Source of the DNA: DATAXP01 sp036272935
GTDB lineage: Bacteria; Planctomycetota; Planctomycetia; Pirellulales; PNKZ01
Assembly: GCA_036272935.1 (NCBI GenBank)
Contig: DATAXP010000105.1
Location: forward strand, 1 to 22,372
DNA length: 22,372 bases
Direction of reading: 5' to 3'
Positions 22,201-22,372 of this stretch are shown here, piece after piece. The position numbers were made by a program, and so were the translations under genes. The notes under the pieces were generated by a model. It was given only the letters and a program-made list of their open reading frames with translations, did not search any database and was not told the DNA's origin. Each line of letters begins with the position of its first letter. The stretch's first letter is position 1.

Positions 22201-22372
22201 TGGCCGATCCATTCCGCAAGGTGAATCCGAACGACCCGCTCCGCATCCCGGCGGCGGCGTACAACGCGTTCATCGACGTGGTCCGCGCCGACAAGGCCCG
22301 GCGGCACGACCTGGGGCAAACTTCTGACACCGACATCCCGCAAACGTGCATCGCCAAGATTCAAAACCAGTC
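22201..22372 (+). CDS. Start of a phage structural protein, cut by the window end
   Basis: ATG at 22201 follows AGGGAA and opens a frame without stops to the last base (57 codons). It begins ADPFRKVNPNDPLRIPAAAYNAFIDVVRADKARRHDLG, an opening that I associate with planctomycete phage tail proteins carrying a long repetitive or fibre-like remainder, but the function cannot be told from this piece. It lies in the late operon after the distal-tail-like gene. Confidence 0.7.

Noticed and set aside
1..22372. CRISPR array, insertion sequence or transposase
   Set aside because: No regularly spaced long repeats, no transposase-like frame and no terminal inverted repeats were seen.

Overview
The window is almost entirely the interior of an integrated tailed-phage genome (siphovirus-like) in a GC-rich bacterium. 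The style of several proteins points to a planctomycete, probably of the Pirellulales: a Lys/Ala-rich HARE-HTH protein, a ParB-domain/methyltransferase fusion, small phage proteins of a kind familiar from that phylum, and abundant Ser/Thr kinases. This placement is inference from protein style, not from a database search.

Left end (1-600). Positions 54-95 (minus strand) match the 3' half of a tRNA-Arg(UCU), from the anticodon loop to the discriminator base, and the match stops abruptly inside the anticodon arm. This looks like the distal attachment-site copy left by a tRNA-targeting integrase: host DNA would lie to the left and the element to the right. An open frame crosses the site and carries a coding-like tail. 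No integrase body, repressor, replication or lysis gene is visible, so the element must continue beyond the right edge, where an intact tRNA-Arg(UCU) is predicted.

Left cargo (595-4103). A small, possibly CsrA-like gene faces a tightly coupled minus-strand operon: PP2C phosphatase, then a Ser/Thr kinase with an FHA-like tail, then a Ser/Thr kinase fused to a cold-shock domain. This is a self-contained phospho-signalling cassette, visibly less GC-rich than the phage core, and a good candidate for an undescribed accessory (defence or host-takeover) system.

Early and packaging region (4104-9795). A structured leader precedes a ParB-like/DNA methyltransferase fusion. A minus-strand block follows, with a HARE-HTH/histone H1-like protein (with its own terminator) and two small unknown phage proteins. 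The packaging block then runs on the plus strand: a small winged-helix-like protein, the terminase large subunit (which carries a related N-terminal domain) and an NrdR-type zinc ribbon.

Second cargo (9796-11936). A beta-family protein under its own promoter converges on, and overlaps, an sce7726-family protein with a PD-(D/E)xK-like core. The pair is inserted between terminase and portal, a typical position for a phage 'moron'. A strong terminator at 11937-11975 separates it from the head genes.

Head and tail (12020-22372). In order: a small pre-portal protein, lambda-type portal, a prohead protease-Mu gpT-like major capsid fusion with an internal start, a DUF2190 decoration protein, head-tail joining proteins, tail terminator, a small structural protein, tail tube, tail assembly chaperone with a -1 frameshift extension, an HK97 gp10-like protein, a short tape measure protein, a tail protein, and a further tail gene cut by the window end. 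The genes are nearly contiguous, with overlapping stops and starts, and read as one late operon.
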